Of a DNA stretch of 64,000 nt, positions 33,749 to 43,300 are shown one piece after another. A program made the translations under genes and the position numbers. This stretch comes from CAZIAK01 sp964537035 (GTDB taxonomy: Bacteria > Planctomycetota > B15-G4): NCBI GenBank assembly GCA_964537035.1, contig CAZIAK010000001.1:186001-250000 (forward strand), in the 5' to 3' direction. The notes below the pieces were generated by a model. That model saw only the letters and a list, made by a program, of their open reading frames with translations. It searched no databases and was not told the DNA's origin. The stretch's first letter is position 1. Every line of letters begins with the position of its first letter.

Positions 33749-35305
33749 TCAGTCAGTGTCCATGACCAGGCCTTCGTCGGACAGGGGCACCTCTCCTTCG
33801 CTGCGGGCGATGATCGCCGCGCCGCTGCCATCGCTCCAGACGTTGACCACGGTGCGCAGCATGTCGAGGGGGCGATCGACGGCCAGCAACAGGGCCGCGC
33901 CTTCTACGGGAAGGCCCAGGGCGCCCAGGATGGTGAGCATCATCACCAGGCCTGCCGAGGGGATCCCCGCGGCGCCCACCGAAGCCATGAGAGCCATGAA
34001 GACCACCAGGATCTGCTTGCCCATGGTGAGCTCGAACCCGCTCACCTCGCCGTAATACTGGGCCAGGAAGATCACGCCGATGCACTCGTACAGCGCCGTC
34101 CCATCCATGTTGATGGTGGCGCCGAGGGGCAGCACGAACGACGTGGTGCGATTGCTCACCTTGCCCCGGTGTTCGACGGTCTCGAGGTTCACCGGCAGGG
34201 TCATGGACGAAGACGACGTCGAGAAGGCCGTCATCAGCGAGGGCCCCATGGCCTTGGCCCAGTGCAGCGGATTGATCTTGGCGAAGATCCGCAGCAGCAG
34301 TGGCAAGGTCAGCAGAGAGTGTACGGCGAGGGCCGAGACCACCGTGAGCATGTACAGTCCCAGAGGCTCGAAGAGCCCGAAGCCCGTCTCACCCACCACC
34401 TTGACCAGCAAGGCGAAGACGCCGTAGGGGATCAACGACAAGACAAACGTCGCCATGCGCATCATCACTTCGAAGCCCGACTCGAAGAGGTCTTTCATGC
34501 GCTGGCGGTGAGGCTCAGCAGACTGGATGATGAACACGCCGAACAGCAAGGCGAAGAAGATCACCTGCAGCATCTGGCCATTGTCGGACATGGCCCCGAA
34601 CACGTTGGTAGGGATCATGCGCCGCAGCACGTCCCAGAAGTTCTGGCCTGCCACCTGGCGAAAGGCGTCCACTGCCGGGAGGCCCAGGGCGGCGCCCTTG
34701 CCAGGCTGGATCAGGTTGACCAGGGCCAGGCCCGTGCCCGCGGCCAGCAAGCTGGTGCTGATGTAGTAGGTGAACGTCTTCGCGCTCAGTCGGCGCAGAG
34801 CCTCGCCCGAGCCCACGCCGGTCACGCCAGTGATGATCGAGGTGAGGATGATCGGCACGATCAACATCTTCAGCAAGGCCAAGAAGATGTCGGCGATGAA
34901 GACGAAGGGCACCAGCCACTCGCGCCTTTGCGATGTGGCGGACATGGTCACCGTGATCACCTGCGGGGCCCTGTCGTCGGCAGCGAGCCAAAGGGCCTCG
35001 CCCATGCCTGATTGAGCCAGCAGCGCCTCGAAGTCGGCGGCCGAAGTGATCGGGACGCGTCTCTCGGCGTCCTTGTCTCCGCGATGAAGGATGACGCTGC
35101 TGATCACAGCGCCGGGGCTGAGCTGGGGCCTCATCTTCGATGCAGGAGAACCAGGAGAGCTGGCGGCGACGACTGCTCCACCCCCCGGCGCGTCTGCGGC
35201 GAAGCTCAGCCCCACCCAGGGGTCAGCGTCGAGGTAGCGCTGGAACGCGCCGCCCACCAGGAGGCCGGCGGCCAGCGCCAACAGGATCTGCCAATGGATC
35301 TTCAT
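33749..35305 (-). CDS. Sodium:dicarboxylate/glutamate symporter (SDF) with PDZ-like extracytoplasmic insert
   Basis: The C-terminal 400 residues are a typical SDF (GltP/DctA) transporter with the substrate-binding hairpin SSSSMTLPVNLE and the NMDGTALYE motif. The unusual part is the stretch between the first and second helices: residues about 29-125 form a PDZ-like domain (VGLSFAAD, GAVVAASSPGSPASKM, AVISSVIL, ITSAADFEALLAQSG) that should lie in the periplasm. The family's first loop is normally very short. TACCCT 8 nt before the ATG (35314-35319, minus) suggests a leaderless mRNA. Downstream of arginase on the same strand, so a link to amino-acid use is plausible. Confidence 0.85.
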   Translation of the reverse strand: MKIHWQILLALAAGLLVGGAFQRYLDADPWVGLSFAADAPGGGAVVAASSPGSPASKMRPQLSPGAVISSVILHRGDKDAERRVPITSAADFEALLAQSGMGEALWLAADDRAPQVITVTMSATSQRREWLVPFVFIADIFLALLKMLIVPIILTSIITGVTGVGSGEALRRLSAKTFTYYISTSLLAAGTGLALVNLIQPGKGAALGLPAVDAFRQVAGQNFWDVLRRMIPTNVFGAMSDNGQMLQVIFFALLFGVFIIQSAEPHRQRMKDLFESGFEVMMRMATFVLSLIPYGVFALLVKVVGETGFGLFEPLGLYMLTVVSALAVHSLLTLPLLLRIFAKINPLHWAKAMGPSLMTAFSTSSSSMTLPVNLETVEHRGKVSNRTTSFVLPLGATINMDGTALYECIGVIFLAQYYGEVSGFELTMGKQILVVFMALMASVGAAGIPSAGLVMMLTILGALGLPVEGAALLLAVDRPLDMLRTVVNVWSDGSGAAIIARSEGEVPLSDEGLVMDTD

Positions 35306-35313
35306 GGCGACCC

Positions 35314-35319
35314 AGGGTA
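35314..35319 (-). promoter_or_regulatory. Putative -10 hexamer TACCCT 8 nt before SDF symporter ATG
   Basis: On the minus strand TACCCT is followed by GGGTCGCC and the ATG at 35305, placing a predicted +1 within a base or two of the start codon. Confidence 0.35.
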
Positions 35320-35361
35320 CTCACCTGTTCCTCAGGGTCCAGCGACCGAGCGAGGAGCTGG

Positions 35362-36348
35362 TCAGCTCCGCGGCTTGACCGCAGGCCAGTCTGACCGAGG
35401 GGACAGATCGATCAAGGGGCCCATGACTTTCTGGCCCAGGGCTGAGCAGACCAGATCGCACATCAGGTCGGCGGTGGTGTTGGCCGCGTCGAGAATCGGA
35501 TTGACCTCGGCGATCTCAAGGGAGCACATCTTGCCCGAGTCGGCCACGACCTCCAGCAGCAGGTGCGCCTCACGAAAGTTGATGCCCCCCGGAACGGGCG
35601 TGCCCACGCCGGGCGCGAACTCAGGGTCCATGCCATCGGCGTCCAGTGAGACATGGATGCCAGCCGTGCCGTTGCTCGCGAACTCCACCGCCTCGGTGAC
35701 CACCTGAGCCATGCCCTTGGCGTCGATCTTCATCATCTCGTAGTGGTGTACGCCGGTGCGGATCACCAGTTCTCGCTCATCGTCGTCCACGGAACGAATA
35801 CCGATCAACACGGTGTTCTCGGGGGCGACCTTGCCGGTGAACCCGCCGAGGGTGACCAGATCGGGGTGACCGTGTCCCAGCAAGGCCGACAAGGGCATGC
35901 CGTGGATGTTCCCTGAGGGCGAGCTCGCCTCGGTGTTCATGTCGGCGTGGGCGTCGATCCAGATCAGGCCGACCTTTTCGCCGCGCTTGCGAAAGTGGCT
36001 GGCCACACCGGTGATCGTGCCCATGGCCATGGAGTGGTCACCGCCCGCCACGATCGGAAAGTGCCCGTCATCAAGAATGCGCTCGACTCGTGGGGCCAGT
36101 CGCCTGCACGTACGCACGATCTCTTTCAGGTACTTGGCGCCCTGGCCCGGGTCACGACGTTCGGGCAGGGGGACGGAGATGTCGCCCAGATCCTCGAAGC
36201 CATGGCCCAGCTCGCGCACCTGCGATGCCAGGCCAGCCAGTCTCACCGCAGAGGGCCCCATGTCCACGCCTCGGCGACCTGCCCCGAGGTCCATGGGCAC
36301 GCCGAGAAACTTGATCTCTTGGGGGCTAAAAGCGCTGAAAGGTGACAT
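35362..36348 (-). CDS. rocF: Arginase
   Basis: This ureohydrolase splits arginine to ornithine and urea. The 328-aa product has the metal-binding motifs GGDHS (102-106), DAHADMN (132-138) and SLDADGMDP (234-242; family SxDxDxxDP), and the substrate-binding SPSGNIHGMP segment characteristic of arginase rather than agmatinase. ATG 36348 is taken; the frame is open much further upstream but without domain. The symporter gene downstream on the same strand may supply amino acids. The divergent OYE gene shares the upstream region. Confidence 0.9.
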   Translation of the reverse strand: MSPFSAFSPQEIKFLGVPMDLGAGRRGVDMGPSAVRLAGLASQVRELGHGFEDLGDISVPLPERRDPGQGAKYLKEIVRTCRRLAPRVERILDDGHFPIVAGGDHSMAMGTITGVASHFRKRGEKVGLIWIDAHADMNTEASSPSGNIHGMPLSALLGHGHPDLVTLGGFTGKVAPENTVLIGIRSVDDDERELVIRTGVHHYEMMKIDAKGMAQVVTEAVEFASNGTAGIHVSLDADGMDPEFAPGVGTPVPGGINFREAHLLLEVVADSGKMCSLEIAEVNPILDAANTTADLMCDLVCSALGQKVMGPLIDLSPRSDWPAVKPRS

Positions 36349-36532
36349 GCGGGCTGAGCTGCCTCGGAGAACGGGATCACTGCTGGACGCCAGGACACGG
36401 ACGCCGACCAGGGAACGGGGTGGCAGGAGTCTATCATCGGCAGGGGACCGATCGGACCCGTAGCCACGGTCGGAAACTCTGGCTCGCCCCGCTCCCTGTC
36501 TCCCCCCTGTCCTCCACTCAGAGCCCAACGCC

Positions 36533-38017
36533 TTGAGCCCCCGCCCGCTGCACCAGATCAAGGAAGAGGCCTGGCCCACCGCGGCCCAGGCAGCGGCCTC
36601 CCAGCTCTTCTCCCCGCTCACTCTGCAGAGCGGGCTGGCGCTGACCCAGCGCACGTGGATCCCCGCCATGGTGCCCTGGCGGGCCAGCGAGGACGGCCTG
36701 GTCACTGCCGAGGTGATCGCCTGGTACGAGCGCTTCGCCAGCGGCCGGCCGGGAGCCATCGTGGTCGAAGCCACCGGCATTCGCGACGTACCCAGCGGCC
36801 CCCTCTTGCGCATCGGGGACGACCGCATGATCCCCGGGTTGCGTGACCTGGTCCATGCCGTAAGGACGGCGAGCGGTGGGCAGACCCGACTTCTCATTCA
36901 GCTGATCGATTTTCTGGGCGTCCGTCGGCGGCCCACACGCGAACGCTTCCTGCGCCAGTACCTGACCCTGACCGACAACCACCGCCGCGCCCTGGCCGCA
37001 CTCGACACCGACCTCGACGTGGACGACGAGCAGCAGCTGCGAGCCGGGCTCTCCCAGCTCGACGACCAGAGCCTGTCTGCCGTGCTCTCTCCCCGGGAGT
37101 GGGACGACCTCAGCCGCGGGGCACGAGAGCGTATCACCGACGTGCACCTGGCCCACGTGGCGAGGCTGCCGAAGACCTTGCCGCCGTTGTTCGCCGCCGC
37201 CGCCCACCGCGCCCGGAGCGCAGGCTTCGATGGCGTCGAGCTGCACTACGCCCACGCCTACACCATGGCTTCGTTCTTGTCACCGTTGAACCATCGCAGC
37301 GATGGCTACGGTGGCAGCGCCGCCCACCGCCGTCGACTCCCTCTTGAGGTCTTCGCGGCCGTGCGCGAGCGGGTGGGCCACGACTTCACCGTGGGTTGTC
37401 GCATGCTGGTCGACGAGGTGATCGCTGGCGGTGGCCGACTGCAAGACGCCCAGCAACACGCCCTGGCCTTCGCCGCAGCAGGCATGGATTTTCTGTCCCT
37501 CTCGCGCGGCGGCAAGTTCGAGGACGCCCGGGCACCGGCGGTCGGCCAAGCGGTCTACCCGTACACCGGGCCCAGCGGCCACGCCACCATGCCCGACGTG
37601 TTCGGCCAGGAGCCGCCCTTCGGACTCAACCTGCCCCTGGCCGCCGAGGTGCGGAAGACCTTGCGCGACGCCGGACAGACCCTGCCCGTGGTGGCCGCCG
37701 GCGGCATCAACAGCTTCTCGCTGGCCGAAGATGCCCTGAAGAACGGCAGCTGCGACATCGTCGGTGCGGCCCGCCAGTCCATGGCCGACCCGGACTGGTT
37801 CGTCAAGATGCGCGAGGGACGGGGCCGAGAGATCCAGCGCTGCCGTTACACCAACTACTGCGAGGCCCTCGACCAGAAGCACCAGGCGGTCACCTGTCAG
37901 CTGTGGGATCGCCTGGCCCTCGACGCTCTGGACGCGCCGCTCAACCCTGCCGGTACCCGCCGGCTCACCGCCCCCACCGGCCCCTGGCAGGCCCGCTCAG
38001 GCCAGCAAAATCGATGA
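36533..38017 (+). CDS. NADH:flavin oxidoreductase, Old Yellow Enzyme family
   Basis: The 494-aa protein has the OYE TIM-barrel pattern, including VELHYAHAYTMASFLSPLNHR-type segment followed by SDGYGGS, and the FMN-binding end VVAAGGINSFSLAEDAL with DIVGAARQSMADP. The usual OYE His/Asn or His/His substrate pair appears as His in the HYAH stretch. It is longer than typical (about 370) because of a helical insert around residues 130-200. A conserved Cys pair in CRYTNYC plus CQLWDR near the C-terminus suggests the iron-sulfur-type 2,4-dienoyl-CoA reductase relatives without their FAD domain. TTG start is the only candidate near the upstream end. Confidence 0.75.
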   Translation: MSPRPLHQIKEEAWPTAAQAAASQLFSPLTLQSGLALTQRTWIPAMVPWRASEDGLVTAEVIAWYERFASGRPGAIVVEATGIRDVPSGPLLRIGDDRMIPGLRDLVHAVRTASGGQTRLLIQLIDFLGVRRRPTRERFLRQYLTLTDNHRRALAALDTDLDVDDEQQLRAGLSQLDDQSLSAVLSPREWDDLSRGARERITDVHLAHVARLPKTLPPLFAAAAHRARSAGFDGVELHYAHAYTMASFLSPLNHRSDGYGGSAAHRRRLPLEVFAAVRERVGHDFTVGCRMLVDEVIAGGGRLQDAQQHALAFAAAGMDFLSLSRGGKFEDARAPAVGQAVYPYTGPSGHATMPDVFGQEPPFGLNLPLAAEVRKTLRDAGQTLPVVAAGGINSFSLAEDALKNGSCDIVGAARQSMADPDWFVKMREGRGREIQRCRYTNYCEALDQKHQAVTCQLWDRLALDALDAPLNPAGTRRLTAPTGPWQARSGQQNR

Positions 38018-38031
38018 ACGTAGCCTTGCCT

Positions 38032-38586
38032 TCAGTTGTCCTTGGGCCGGCTGCCGTCCAGAGCCATCCAGGCGTACTCGCCGCCCAGATCGCGGAGCAC
38101 GGTGGCCCACAAGGCGTCGTGGGAGATCTCGAAGACGTGTCGAGCCGCGGCGGGAGCGATGATCCAGGAGCCCTCTTCGGTCTCACGCTCCAGCTGCCCT
38201 GCGCCCCAGCCTGAGTAGCCTGCGTAGGCCCGCACGGGCAGGTCGGCTGCAGTGGCGCAGCTCAGCTCGTCCAGGTCAGCCCCCACCGCCACTCCGGGCA
38301 CCACGATGGTGCCGCACTGCTCGGCGTTCGAGACGAACTGCACCAGATCGGTGGACACGGGGCCGCCCCGAAACAAGGGCACCTTCGCGGCCAGGTCCTG
38401 AACGTCTCCATCTTGTGGCTCCAGCGCATCGGCCAGCATGCCCTTGAGCGGCCGATTCAGGACCAGGCCGAACGAGCCATGGCGGTCGTGACTGATCATC
38501 AACACCACCGCACGATGGAAGTTCGGGTCTGCCAGCTCAGGGCTGGCGACCACGAGAAACCCCTGATCGGCTGCTGGACTTCCCAT
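38032..38586 (-). CDS. UPF0301/AlgH (YqgE) family protein
   Basis: The 184-aa product matches the UPF0301 (DUF179) family: FLVASPELADPNFHRAVVLM, GSFGLVLNRP and FRGGPVSTDLVQF, GYSGWGAGQLE. AlgH of Pseudomonas is linked to alginate regulation but the molecular role of the family is unknown. The ATG is preceded by AGGAGG about 8 nt upstream, a strong Shine-Dalgarno and therefore unlike the many weak ones in the window. It converges with the OYE gene, 14 bp apart. Confidence 0.85.
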   Translation of the reverse strand: MGSPAADQGFLVVASPELADPNFHRAVVLMISHDRHGSFGLVLNRPLKGMLADALEPQDGDVQDLAAKVPLFRGGPVSTDLVQFVSNAEQCGTIVVPGVAVGADLDELSCATAADLPVRAYAGYSGWGAGQLERETEEGSWIIAPAAARHVFEISHDALWATVLRDLGGEYAWMALDGSRPKDN

Positions 38587-38749
38587 CGAGAACTGTCCTC
38601 CTGTGGCGCCCTTGCGATGGCTGCGGACATCGACTGGCCCTGCAATCGTACCCGTTCAGCCGTCGCCGGACATCCAGGTGGTTTGCGGTGCCCACCCGTG
38701 CTCGCTATACACTGGGCGCTTCGCCAACCACCCAGACCTGAGACAAGCC

Positions 38750-39169
38750 ATGTACGACCCGATGATGACCGCGCCCATGCGTGCCGAGCTGACCACAGTA
38801 GGGGTGACCTCTCTCGAGTCTGCCCAGGCCGTCGATGACGTGCTCGGCAAGACCGACCAGACCACCATGGTGATCGTGAACTCGGTCTGCGGCTGTGCTG
38901 CGGCCAACGCTCGCCCTGCCGTCTCCTTGACCCTCAAGCACGGCACCCAGCCGGACAACTTCGTCACCGTCTTTGCTGGCGTCGACCGCGAAGCCACCGA
39001 CCGGGCTCGCAGCTACCTGCGCGGCTACATGCCCAGCTCACCAAGCATCGCTCTGCTCAAGGGCGGCGAGGTGGCCTTCATGCTGCAGCGTCACGAGATC
39101 GAAGGTCGGGGCCCGGACGAGATCGCCGGCTACCTGACCCAGGCCCTCGACGCCCACTGCGCGGGCTGA
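38750..39169 (+). CDS. Bacilliredoxin (BrxA/BrxB, YphP/YqiW) family protein
   Basis: The 139-aa thioredoxin-fold protein has the diagnostic CGC motif (Cys47-Gly-Cys49) in VNSVCGCAAANARPA. Bacilliredoxins remove bacillithiol from protein thiols or exchange disulfides. ATG 38750 is chosen; it is preceded by a TATACA box at 38706-38711, giving a short leader of some 30 nt. If no bacillithiol pathway exists in this organism the thiol partner is uncertain. It converges with the M28 peptidase gene. Confidence 0.88.
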   Translation: MYDPMMTAPMRAELTTVGVTSLESAQAVDDVLGKTDQTTMVIVNSVCGCAAANARPAVSLTLKHGTQPDNFVTVFAGVDREATDRARSYLRGYMPSSPSIALLKGGEVAFMLQRHEIEGRGPDEIAGYLTQALDAHCAG

Positions 39170-39178
39170 GCAACACGG

Positions 39179-39213
39179 TCCTGGCGGCAGCTCCTACCAG
39201 TCTGCCGCCAGGA
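39179..39213. terminator. Bidirectional terminator hairpin (12-bp perfect stem)
   Basis: 39179-39190 pairs perfectly with 39202-39213 around an 11-nt loop. The stop codon of the minus-strand M28 gene falls in the loop and the plus-strand bacilliredoxin gene ends ten bases before it, so the hairpin can end both transcripts. No T-tract. Confidence 0.6.
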
Positions 39214-40300
39214 TCAGCAGCGCTCGCTCCACGCCCCGACCCACGGCGCTCAAAAACTCGCCGTCGAGAGTCTCGAGCAGATCGCTGGCCCGATGGTAGT
39301 GCGGGTTTCTGAAATTCGCCGTGTCGGTGAGCATGACCGCCGCGAGCTGGCGGTCCCAGAAGCTCGAATGATCACTGCGCCGGGAGTCGGGCATGACCCA
39401 GCCCACGCCGGGCAGGCGGTCAAACAGCTCGACTCGCAGAGCATCTCCGGCCGCAGCCCTGAGGCCGATGTCGACGAGGGACGCCAACTCGGCCGAGTCT
39501 TGGTTGGCGATGACCAGCAAGAAGTCGCCCACGTCTCCCGGGTCGAGCAGCACCTCGCTGCCGGGTGGCATCCACTGGCTGCTCGGGCGACGGTCGACGT
39601 AGCCCACGGTCTCCAGGTTGATCGCGCCCACCAAGCGTGCCTGCTCGGTGGAGTCCAGCTGGTCGAGCCAGGCCCTGCTCCCCGCCAGCCCCACCTCTTC
39701 GGCGTCGAACCACACCAGACGCAGCTCTGCGGGCAGTGAGCGGCCAGCCGAACGTCGGGCCAGTTCGAGCAGCACCGCCACTCCCGAGCCGTTGTCATCG
39801 GCGCCGCCGCTGTAGGGCACGGTGTCGTAGTGGGCGCAGACCACGATCAAAGGGCCGCCCACCGCCGTGCCCGGCAGCGCCCACTCGATGTTGGCCAGAT
39901 CTTCACCCGGCGCTCCCTCCCACTGAAACGGCTGCACCACGGGGGACAATCCCAGGTCGGTGAGCTGCTCCACGATCCACTCGCGCCCCAGGAGATGCCC
40001 GGGCCTGCCCAGGGAGCGGTCGCCCGGCATGGCTTCGACCCAGGCCATCACCGACTCGGCGGTGATCGGTGGCTCGGGGGCCGCTGCCTGACGCACCTCG
40101 GCAGAGCCAGGTGCCCCCGAGAGCACAAGGGTATCTTCTGGGACCACGCTCGCTTGTGGGTCCGCGGTCGTCTGCTCGCCAACTGCTGGCCGAGCCTGGG
40201 CAACAGTTGTTTCAGGGACCTCCTCGGGAGACACCTCGGTCGCAACACACCCGGCCAGAGCTGCCGCGGCGCTGCAGACTGCGGCCTGCCAGATTCTCAT
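39194..40300 (-). CDS. M28 family metallopeptidase lipoprotein
   Basis: The 368-aa lipoprotein (lipobox LAGC, Cys18) has the M28 zinc-peptidase motifs: VCAHYDTVPYSGGADDNGSG, DAEEVGLAGS, and SDHSSFWD followed later by NPHYHRASD. The M28 family includes aminopeptidases and carboxypeptidases; here specificity is unknown. Its ATG overlaps the stop of the amidohydrolase gene (40297-40300), so it is translated with it, possibly as an envelope peptide-salvage unit. A Thr/Pro/Glu-rich linker follows the lipobox. Confidence 0.88.
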   Translation of the reverse strand: MRIWQAAVCSAAAALAGCVATEVSPEEVPETTVAQARPAVGEQTTADPQASVVPEDTLVLSGAPGSAEVRQAAAPEPPITAESVMAWVEAMPGDRSLGRPGHLLGREWIVEQLTDLGLSPVVQPFQWEGAPGEDLANIEWALPGTAVGGPLIVVCAHYDTVPYSGGADDNGSGVAVLLELARRSAGRSLPAELRLVWFDAEEVGLAGSRAWLDQLDSTEQARLVGAINLETVGYVDRRPSSQWMPPGSEVLLDPGDVGDFLLVIANQDSAELASLVDIGLRAAAGDALRVELFDRLPGVGWVMPDSRRSDHSSFWDRQLAAVMLTDTANFRNPHYHRASDLLETLDGEFLSAVGRGVERALLILAADW

Positions 40301-43300
40301 CGCAGGTGAGCGGCGCCGGGCTCGCGCAAACGCTCACGATAGCGTTCGTAGAGACGCGTGTGCTTGCTGTCCGTGCCCACGGCCCGCCCGCCGATGATCA
40401 CATCTTCGATGGGCGTGCGAATCTGCAGGGGGTCTCCTGCAGTGATCAGCAGATCAGCGCGCAACCCTGGCGCGAGCCGCCCTACCTGATCACCCAGGCC
40501 CAAGATCTCTGCGGTGCCCCGGGTCAAGGCGGACAAGGCTGCGTCATGGTCGAGGCCGAACGCCACAGCCATGGCCGCGTGGTAGGGCAGGTCGCGCGAG
40601 CCGTGTGCCGAGCCGGAGCGGAAGCCGATGCGCACCCCGGCGCGGTGAAGCAAGCCGGCGTTCGAGTACGGACCGTCGTAGGTGGCCGAGCGCCCCATGG
40701 GCATGGACAACACCGGGCCCACGAGCACGCCCACGTCAGCCAGGGCCAGCCGATCGGCGACTTTCCAGGCCTCACGACCTCCAGAGATGATCGCCCACAG
40801 GCCGTGGGTATCGGCGAAGTCGAGGGCGTCGGCGATCTGGTCGGCCCTGTCCGCGTGGAAGACGACCGGCGCGACACCCAGGGCGTAGGGCCCCATGGCA
40901 TCGAGCCGGGGGTCGAACGCCGGGCCCTGCTCACCGCTCTTGGCAGCCGCAGCCGACCAGCGCGCGTACTCCCTCGCGTCGGCGAAGAGCTGGGCCAGTG
41001 AAGCCCATGCAGACTCGATGCGCTCGGCCAGCTTCTCAGGGTCCGGGCCGCCGGTGAGCACCGACTCATGGTCGTGCTCTGCGTGAGCATCGGTGCCCCC
41101 ACCACCCAGGCACAGGTGATCCACGTCCCGATGTTCGCCAGCGTCGAACTCGATGCGGTCTTCATCCCGGCGGGTGCGCGGAGTGCCCAGGTGCAAGGCC
41201 GCGCCTTCAGCGATGATCGCCTCGGACACGGTCCAACCCTCGAGGCCGAACAGGGCCGACTGTCCCCGCACCCAACCGCCGCCTGGCTCGATCAACGCAG
41301 AAGTGATGCCGTTGGCACGAGCCACGGGAATGGTCTCGGAGTCGGGGTGCCAACCCATGCTCGCTCGCATGTCCGGCTGATCCCCGCCCACCTCATACAC
41401 GTCCATGGACTGCTGTACGGCCGAGATTTCGCCCAGCCCCACAGTGGTCCCACCATCGACCAACCCTGGCCAGATGTGAGAGCCAGACAGATCGCGCACT
41501 TCGTAGCCTTCAGCTTCCAGTCGAGCGGCCTCGACCTTGTTCGGCATGACCGCAGCGATCAAGCCGTCGGCCAGGAGCACCGTGCCCTCTGGGTGGACGA
41601 TTGCCAGACCGTCCTCGTCCCGTTCCATGGTGTGGACGGTGGCGCCCACCAAAGCCACAGGCGCCGCGAACGGCCGGGCAGGCGTCGACGCTGCGCGGGT
41701 GCCCGTGGGCGCTGCGCCCAGGGCTGTGAGAGCCTGAGCATCGACCTGCTCGTTGCGTGCCTGGACATCAGCGGGGGCTTCAAACTCGGGCAGGTCCGCC
41801 AGGGCAGCTCGCCCTGCCTCGATGCGACGGTCGAGCTCGGCGTTCCAGTCTGCGTAGACGTCGTCGCGCCGCTCGAACATCAGCCGGCCATCGACGAAGG
41901 AGCGCTCCACCCGAGCGAGGGTGTCGAAGGGGTGGCCGTTGTAGAGCGCGAAGTCAGCGTCCTTGCCCACGTCCAACGAGCCCAGACGGTCGTCAACGCC
42001 GAGCTGCTTCGCGGGCACCAGGGTGACCATGGCCATGGCATCGGCTTCTGGCACGCCGCCGTACTTGACCGCCTTGGCCGCCTCCAGGTTGAGCCGGCGA
42101 ATGTGGTCGCCGCTGTCACTGTTGATCGACATCATCACCCCGGCCTCATGCACCAGCGCGGGGTTGAAGGGGATGGCGTCGTAGGCCTCGAATTTGAAGC
42201 CCCACCAGTCAATGAACGTCGACGCGCCCAGGCCTCCGTGGGCTCGGATCTCGGCGGCCACCTTGTAGCCTTCGAGCACGTGCTGGAAGGTCGCGACCTT
42301 CACCCCGAACGCCTCCGCCACTTCGATGAGCATCAAGATCTCGTGAGCCCGGTAGCAGTGGCTGTGGATCGAGATCGCACCGGAGAGAATGCCCTCCAGG
42401 GCTTCCAGGCGCAGATCCCGCCGGGGCGGATCCGGGTCTTCCCCTGCGGCCTCTGCGGTGCGAAAACCCTCCCACTTCTTGGCGTAGTCCTGCCCGGCTT
42501 CAAAGGCCCGGCGAATGGACGCGGCCACGCCCATGCGCGTCTTGGGGAAACGTCCGCCGCTGCCCCAGTTGGCCTGGCGCGGGTTCTCGCCCAAGGCGAA
42601 CTTGACCCCGCGGGGAGCCCCCTTCATGACCATCTCGGGAGCCGAGACTCCCCAACGGAGCTTGACCATCTCGTGACGACCGCCGATGGCGTTGGCGCTG
42701 CCGTGTAGCAGACGCGCAGAGGTCGTGCCCCCCGCCAGGGCGCGGTAGATGCCCACGTCATCCGGGTCGACCTCGTCCTCGATGGTGACCTCGGGGGTAA
42801 TATTGCGAGTCCACTCGTTGACGCCGCCGCGGATGGCGATGTGCGAGTGGGCGTCCAGGACGCCGGGCATGGCGTGCAGACCCGTGCCGTCGATGATGGC
42901 CACGCCTTCGGGTGCGGACAGGTTCTCGCCGATGGAGCTGATGCGGCCGCCCAGGACGAGCATGTCCTGCCCCTCAAGCGTGCCTCGGGTCACGGTGTGC
43001 AACGTGGCTCCGCGCAGAAGCAGATCGCCCCCGGTCTTCAGCGAGGGTTCCCGGTCTCGATCGAGCTCAACGGGCCATGTGCTCTCGCCACCCGCCCGTT
43101 CGGCAGCGGCCAGGGCCACCTGATAGGGCGTGGTAGCCAAGGGGCCGTCGTAGACCTCTTCATCGTCGTCGTCTTCGTCGTCAGCGCGCTCATCCGCGGC
43201 GGGACCCTCGTCATCTGCTGATGCCGATGCGGACGCGTCAGACACTGCGTCGGCTGCAGCGTCTTCGCTGATCGACTCCATCGCCTCGTCTGCCTGTACC

